NCBI GenBank assembly: GCA_024699855.1
Contig: JAMPIQ010000001.1
Span: 12,896,001-12,960,000 of the forward strand
DNA length: 64,000 nt
Reading direction: 5' to 3'
Origin: Aphelenchoides besseyi
Taxonomy: Eukaryota; Nematoda; Chromadorea; Rhabditida; Aphelenchoididae
In this document: one piece after another, positions 57,958-64,000 of the stretch
Position numbering within the stretch: position 1 is the stretch's first letter
Layout: each line of letters begins with the position of its first letter
Made by a program: the position numbers and the translations under genes
Notes under the pieces: generated by a model
What the model was told of the DNA's origin: nothing
Database searches by the model: none
Seen by the model: the letters and a program-made list of their open reading frames with translations, nothing else

Positions 57958-59012
57958 AACTCATTCATAAGTTTGTTCTGCTCTTGGAAAACGTGTTCTC
58001 ACATGTTTGAGTAGCAACAAACATGAGTAGTTAGCTTATCTTCTTGATTATGATTTCATTCACATCAACGGTCGGTTTCTCGTATCGCCCATAGAATTCG
58101 ATTAAGGTTCTGTGCATGATTGTAACTTTATTTCCACAAATGATTAAGTTAACATCAAAAATTTAGTTGTCTGAGTTCACAGAAACCAATTGATTTCAAA
58201 TTGCACGTCACGCCAATGTCATTGCAAACATCTTGCTGTTGAACACAATTCAGCAGCGACCATTCATTTGGACGTTCAAAAATCGCTTCAATACACTCAA
58301 GAGATCAGAAAAGAACATTAAAGTGCATTCCAATTCCATAACTTTCAACGATTGAGCACAAGCAGCCAACTCCCTCAATTTCATTGGGTACAAACACGTG
58401 GCTTAGTTGAGTTTCTGAAGTCGACTACATTTATCGTGTCAACCTCTGAGTCATTTTTAGAAGCGAGACTGCCGTTCTCATTAAAATTGTTCGCGCGACT
58501 TCAAAAAGTTTTTTGTGTTTCGTTTTTGAAGCGGAAATGAATCCGATTGGTCACATGAATGACCTCTTTCTTTTTTGCCTGTTCTTTCAGACCGCCCTCC
58601 TACAACATCTGGGTAATAGTATCACAAGAAGTCGGTTTTCGGCTCAACGAGATTATTTGTAACCTTTTGATAACAAATAATCGAATTGCTGCTCACGTGC
58701 GTCCATTTGGCTCGTAACATGTATAGCAACCAGCGCTGTCGTGTTGCAAATTCATTTATTTGTAATCATCCAAGGCGTTTACTTAATAGAGGTCTTATTT
58801 TACATTTGCTCATAGAATGCACAAACCAAATATCATTTTTTGGAAGATCGTGAACGTTATTCAATAAGAAAATAAGCTTCGTTGAGCACCTGCTCCAAAG
58901 GGCCAAAGATTAGAAGCATTTGAGAGTTACGCAGTCATTTATAGTTCGTTTATATTCGCCATTTTAAGCGTACATTCCAACTGCGACGTTCTTATTAAAC
59001 CTTTTGTTGAGG
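57958..59012. other. Intergenic, about 1 kb
   Basis: Nothing recognisable on either strand; one short plus frame at 58352-58540 has no motif. Confidence 0.5.
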
Positions 59013-60276
59013 ATGAAACGCACGATGATCATTTTGATCAACGAAGTCAGTGCGTTTGTCTTTGGTGTCTTCTTCAATTCAGCACTTTTGTATTTGATTC
59101 AACGTCGAACTTCGTCGTTAATGAAATCCTACGCAGTCATTCTAAGGGTTAGTTAAATGCTTTGGTATTTGTAACGAGTTGAAATTCAGCTTCATGCAGC
59201 CGCCGATTTGGTGTCTGAGTTCGTTAACTTTATAAGTTCAACTGTAAGACTAATCAACAGAACTTTTATGATCTTAGATTTCAGCATTGTCTTACGTTGA
59301 AAGGCCGTTTCTACTTTTTCAATGGCGCTCCGCATTCTAAGTATTTCGATCAATATACGACGTCCATATTAGTGCGCGCTTATCTTTGGATAGTCATTTA
59401 CATTCCTCTAACTTTAATACCATTGGATTTCGTTTACAGATATAGATCAGTTTGTCAGTGAGTTTGAGATCTTCAATGATACCTTTGAGATTCGTCTATT
59501 TCAGCGGTGATCTTATTTCCAAACGGGCTGTTGGTTTTTATGTTATTTGCGCTTACTCTATCACTTTTTTAATCGCATTTCCTTACAATGGATTGTATTT
59601 GAAATCAGGTCCAAGTGAAGAAACCGCAAAGTACGATTACATATTCGGAGAGGCTCTCGGTTTCAATCACGGCGAGATACCCTCTTATTTGTCTATGGGA
59701 ATCGTAAACTTGAAATTAAAAAGAGACTTAACATCAAATATTTTAGCGAGCACCTTTAGAGTGTGGAATACTCAGTCTTGTTGTATTGGTTGTGTTTCTC
59801 GATTATGGGTTTATCGTTTATGTGGTGGTTATGATCAAAAAGAAAATGGCTGAGAGTCTTCAGCGAAACGTATCACGAAAAGCTGAAGCCACGCAAAAAA
59901 GTGTGTCGAGAGTTATCATGATTCAGGTAATCGAGGATCGAGAATATCAAACACCAATTTAGGCGATGATACCGTTGTTCTTGTGTGTGCCAGCAGCAAT
60001 AAACATTCTATGCGCGTTGTTCTTAATCGACGTTCCTTATTTAGCACCGTACGTATTCTCGATCGTTTCTTGGATGGCTGCTCTTAAAGTAAGATACCTG
60101 AGATTGTTCTGTTATAACTTGTTTAGCCGTTCGTTACAATAATGCTTGTTCCCACATATCGCTGCTCAATTCTACGTCTTAATAATCACAGTGATACCAG
60201 CGGACTTCCTGGTGGACCAAATTATTTTCGTAAATTCTCTTCCGCCCCACTTCGCAACTCGACCCGAAGTCAATGA
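59013..60276 (+). CDS. Serpentine chemoreceptor (Srd/Str-like 7TM GPCR), intact
   Basis: Exons starting at ATG 59013 join in phase to TGA 60276. Helix 1 ends FNSALLYLIQRRTSSLMKSY, the typical serpentine pattern (NxxLLYLIxxRT). Then come LHAADLVSEFVNF, the CHxxxGRFYFFNG-like CLTLKGRFYFFNGAP, and YIPLTLIPLDFVYRYRSVCH at the end of helix 3. A long second extracellular loop, a basic third loop (SVSRVIMIQ) and seventh-helix PFVTIMLVPTYRCSI follow. Nematodes carry hundreds of these sensory receptors. The foldback element lies about 200 bases downstream. Confidence 0.85.
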
Positions 60277-60472
60277 ATCACCACAACATAACGCAGAAGT
60301 CATATTCTTTCCCAATAACTAAAATCGCTTAAAGATCTATGCATTCAATTATTGACCTTTCCGGTTCTTAGCTTGTAAATTAGTTGCAATAAATGATGTC
60401 ACATTCTGTTCTGTGAATTCGAAAACTAATCAACTTCAGCCACATGCTATGTAACTCGATTTGATGAAACTG

Positions 60473-61299
60473 ACAAGGAGAGGTCCTCGCGCTACTTTTG
60501 GCTGAATTATAGCTTAATCGACGCGGAATTTTACGCTGATTCCGAATATAATAGTCTCTTTTGCCCAATCACAGAACTGGCCCAAAACACTAGAATTGCT
60601 AAAATCGTAGTATCGATTATGTTGATTATCGTGGTGAAATCCGTTTCCATTTATCGCGCTTCATTACGGAGATATTGGCCGTTTTATTCGTCCAACACCC
60701 ATTCCGGGTTATGGCCCGCTAATCTCCACTCGGAAGTGTGAGCTGCAATAGTCGAGTGAGCAAGTGATGGGCTTGCGAACTCTTTTGGAGGTTGCGAGTT
60801 CAATTCCTTCGATCGTCACTTTCAAGTGCTGCGTTCTACCAAAACGACTCCAAAAAGTGAGAAAAAAGTCGGCTGGATCCCTCGTAGTCCCCCACTACTC
60901 ACTCTTTTCCTTTTTGCTTTGTGGATACGAGACAGCAACTTGCATTCGACAGCAGAGAGAATTGAACTCCCACCTCCAAAAGAGTTCGCAAGCCCATCAC
61001 TTGCTCACTCGACTATTGCAGCTCACACTTCCGAGGGGAGATTAGCGGACCATAACCCAGAATGGGTGTTGGACGAATAAAACGGCCAATATCTCCGTAA
61101 TGAAGCGCGATAAATGGAAACGGATTTCACCACGATAATCAACATAATCGATACTACGATTTTAGCAATTCTAGTGTTTTGGGCCAGTTCTGTGATTGGG
61201 CAAAAGAGACTATTATATTCGGAATCAGCGTAAAATTCCGCGTCGATTAAGCTATAATTCAGCCAAAAGTAGCGCGAACATCTCAGGACCTCTCCTTGT
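60473..61299. mobile_element. Foldback element, copy 2, complete
   Basis: Arms 60473-60806 and 60959-61299 are near-perfect reverse complements (about 335 bases each). Outer ends are ACAAGGAGAGGTCC and GGACCTCTCCTTGT, and the spacer is about 150 bases. The left arm lacks about 10 bases that the right arm keeps (GAGATGTTCG region). The spacer contains a smaller inverted pair (AGTGAG/CTCACT). No transposase frame. No convincing target-site duplication is seen (flanks AAACTG and GAATAG). Confidence 0.88.
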
Positions 61300-61463
61300 G
61301 AATAGTCAAGATAAATATCTTTTAGAACCAATGTTCATGATAATTCAAAAAGCCTTCAGCTATCTTCATGCAAATATGCTCAACAAAACATTCTAAACAC
61401 AATACCCTTTCATTCAGCTGGGCTTCATTTCCGATTGCTTTTCGTTGCTTCGGCAGCCAAAAT

Positions 61464-63291
61464 GTTCAATCGTTTTCTTCGAAGTCGACGTGCAACGGAC
61501 TTGACGTCTCGTAGTCGTCGCACTTCGAACGATGATTGGACAAGTAGAAATCCGGAGCCCAATTCAACTGAACCACCGACTGCAGCTCCAAGTACGTTGC
61601 CACCAGCAAGCGTGATGCAGGGACCGACCGTTATTCAACCGGTCAACAACGAACCGGCAACTGTTTTGGAGCCATGTTCTCCAACTCCGCTCTCTCAAAC
61701 CCCGACTTCAACGATTCAAAGTCCGACCACAAGCAGTACTCCAACCGCAAGCACTCCGACCGTTTCCACTTTGTCCAATGTCTCTTCCTCGACTCGTCAA
61801 ACGGTCAGCGGAAGTGTCAAACAAAGAAGAGCTGCAAATATGTGAGGTTGAATTTAACCAACTAACTTGAATTTCAATTTTCAGTCGTTATGTAGGAATT
61901 CAAGCATTGGACAAAGCGTTGTTGGCCGAAACTTACTATCACGGTGTTACTACGCGTCAAGAAGTGGAGCAACGTTTGTGTCGTGATGGCGATTTTTTGG
62001 TTTGTATTCCCGATGATACAACTCAAAACCAGGTTCGTATCAGTTTACTTATTTTGAACAATGAAATGTTTGTAGGCGACGGTTGCAATCGGCGTTCGCT
62101 ACGGCGGTCGTGTTCGCTTCTTTGTGATCGGAAAGACCAAACGAGCACGATTTCATATCACCGAAAAGTCCTTCGATTCGATTCCACTTCTCATTCAACA
62201 CTACAGTTCAACTCGTGAACCGTTGACTCACGATCTTCCGATTGTTATCAAGAACGCAATTCCGTTACCCAGCTACATTATCACTCACGATCGCATACGT
62301 CTTGGAGCATTGATTGGAAAAGGTAGATTAACATGAAGACAAGATCTTGAGAAAAGTTTAGGAGCATTCGGTTATGTTTTTAAGGCGACGTTGGTATGCG
62401 GACAGAAAACCGAAACGGTTGCTGTGAAGTCGTTAAAAGGCAAAAGCACGAACGATTCGCGTCAACGTGCACTCTTTCTTCAAGTAACTTTAAATTCATT
62501 TGTTTTACTAATAAGCAATTAGGAAGCGAGAACTATGCGCGAATATCATCACGTCAATATCGTCAATTTCATCGGCATTGCATCACAACAAGAACCATTG
62601 ATGCTCATCTTGGAATTCTGCGTTGGCGGTTCGTTGTTGAATGTAAGCTTCAAAAGCGAAAACTGTGAATTGACTTCGTTTTCAGCATCTTCGCAATAAC
62701 GGACCAGAATTGAGTATTGCAACTCGTTTTCGTTTTGCCACCGAAGCAGCTGCCGGACTTCGCTATTTGGAGCGCAACTCTTGTATTCATAGAGACATCG
62801 CTGCACGAAACTGTCTTTTGAACGATCAGTTGGTATGCAAAATCTCGGACTTTGGACTCTCAATAAAGGATGCTGGATTAAGTCAAGACGATCCGAACAG
62901 TCGAATGCCCGTGAAATGGTGTTCTCCCGAAGTTCTTCGTTACCGTCAATTCAGCTCGAAGTCGGATGTCTGGGCATACGGTAAGCGTTGAACAAAAGTT
63001 TGGAAATTGGTTTATTTTTCAGGTGTTCTGTTGTTCGAAATCTTTACGGATGGCAGCGAACCGTATGGAAGTACGATTTGACAACTCAACTCATCTAATT
63101 GTCCTTGTTTAGAAATGACCACTGCTGAGGTTCGTGCCTTGTTAACTGGAGTAACGTTGTATCGAATGGAGTTGCCAAATGAAATACCGCCCAACGTCAA
63201 GAAGCTGATATGTGAATGTTTCGAAGAAGATCCGCAAAATCGTCCAACCATGAAACATATTCATCGCCAACTGTGTGCTCTCAAGTTCTAA
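61464..63291 (+). CDS. SH2-domain non-receptor tyrosine kinase (nematode Fes/SPE-8-like)
   Basis: ATG 61464 starts MFNRFLRSRRATDLTSRSRR, followed by a Pro/Ser/Thr-rich linker of about 100 residues. The SH2 domain begins LLAETYYHGVTTRQEVEQRL and has GDFLVCIPDD where the phosphotyrosine-binding Arg (FLVR) is normally found. The kinase domain has GKGAFGYVFKA, VAVKSLKGK (ATP Lys), HRDIAARNCLL, DFGLS and PVKWCSPEVL. It ends CFEEDPQNRPTMKHI; TAA at 63289-63291 and AATAAA at 63317. All catalytic residues are present. The short SH2-kinase layout is that of the expanded nematode family that includes sperm-expressed SPE-8. Confidence 0.9.
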
Positions 63292-63576
63292 TCCTCTTCT
63301 CTTCGGTCATTCAAACAATAAAAGTGAAGTTGGAAAGTTAAATCCGTGCTTCAATTTTGCTTGTCTAGTCTAACCCAATGATTTTGATCCACTCTTACCG
63401 CAGCAACTCAGAAACATACGCCGAATGATTGTATCCACAGAGCTATTGGTTGCAAGCAAAATTACTGCACAAACCAAAATATCTTTTTGGGTTTCAATTT
63501 AAGACATTTGCATAAAGAACTTGATGAGTCTTCTGCTCGTTGTCGTTATTCAGTCGTTCACTTGCAACGGTCGAAG

Positions 63577-64000
63577 ATGGACGAATACTCAATATTTTTG
63601 ATACTTTTGGCGTTTGTTTGTGGTTATTTCGTTCATCAGTTTGCCGGACATTTGGTTAAAGCGGTAACTGGAACTCTCAAAAGTATGTGAACAGTTTTCA
63701 GAACAACAAAAGTCATCGTTCACGTGCGTCTCCAAATGAAGTGCTCGATCGCTCGAAACCAATCGCATACGAGCGTGGTGGTGGATCAGCCGTAAGTGTT
63801 TCGTCGCTTACCACCGATGTAAGTTCAAAACAATCTACCGATATAACCTTCTTCAGCCAAATACGAGCATATCGCATTTGACTTCGCCGATTGCAAGTCC
63901 GGAGCTTCCAAAAGCCGTAGCTCCACTGTCTTCAGCTTCAACCGTCAGCACTCCACCGTTGGCCGAAAAGAAATCCTATCGTGGTAGTGCACCGTCGAGT
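63577..64000 (+). CDS. Single-pass membrane protein with Ser/Pro-rich tail (partial)
   Basis: Exons 63577-63663, 63702-63818 and 63857 onward join in phase; the gene runs out of the window. MDEYSIFLILLAFVCGYFVHQF gives an N-terminal helix, followed by a basic, Ser/Pro-rich chain (NNKSHRSRASPNEVLDRSK, SPELPKAVAPLSSASTVS). The first intron is 38 bases if the donor GCG|GTAACT is used; a donor closer to the acceptor would make an implausible 19-base intron. The plan matches genes at 10379 and 11145. Confidence 0.5.

Noticed and set aside
60740..60830. tRNA gene within the foldback arm (B-box-like GAGTTCAATTCC)
   Set aside because: The T-arm and anticodon arm do not pair, so at most it is a tRNA-derived relic.
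63682..63701. A 19-base intron in the last gene
   Set aside because: The donor at 63664 gives a 38-base in-phase intron.

Overview
This window is nuclear DNA from a nematode, probably a chromadorean. The clearest evidence is an intact major sperm protein gene at 31.4-31.9 kb. Supporting evidence is a nematode cuticle collagen, a ZP-domain cuticlin-like protein, a serpentine chemoreceptor, a levamisole-type nicotinic receptor subunit and a short SH2-tyrosine kinase. No ribosomal RNA, tRNA or bacterial operon was recognised. Genes are compact and dense on both strands. Most introns are only about 37-46 bases (GT..AG, a few GC..AG), so coding regions appear as chains of short open frames. I spliced most gene models by hand and checked that the reading phase is kept.

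Layout. 0-5 kb: the end of an SRPK-like kinase, a serpentine receptor fragment and three small multi-pass membrane protein genes. 5-10.2 kb: three small histidine-rich proteins sharing a VVV/LHDIF signature, a PPxY Cys-rich protein and a divergent pair of secreted aromatic/Cys-rich proteins. 10.3-16.7 kb: Lys/Ser-rich proteins with one membrane segment, a type II Cys protein, a catalytically dead pepsin homologue and a secreted Lustrin-type Cys-rich protein. 17.2-18.5 kb and 32.0-33.3 kb: a near-identical inverted duplication of an adenylate-kinase-like locus. Between the two arms lie an F-box-associated-like gene, a foldback element that truncates a membrane-protein gene, a tandem cluster of four-helix membrane proteins (22.3-26 kb), a tail-anchored basic protein, a nicotinic receptor subunit, another four-helix protein and the MSP gene.

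34-47.4 kb is the housekeeping core, nearly all on the minus strand: GTP-PEPCK, proteasome RPN-6/PSMD11, a cuticle collagen with many micro-exons, the autophagy protease ATG4, a TTI1-like HEAT protein and CCDC86/Cgr1. 47.4-50.6 kb is gene-poor. 50.6-64 kb holds beta-arrestin, a ZP-domain protein, another four-helix protein, a type I Cys-rich membrane protein, an NPP1/NLP-like secreted protein, a serpentine receptor, a second and complete foldback element, an SH2-tyrosine kinase and the start of another Ser-rich membrane protein.

There is no single operon-like system. The novel material is: a locally expanded family of about nine small multi-pass membrane proteins; a histidine-rich family that grew by duplicating whole exon+intron units; a foldback repeat whose ends read as a protein related to a nearby gene; an NPP1-like protein unexpected in an animal; and the inverted kinase duplication.
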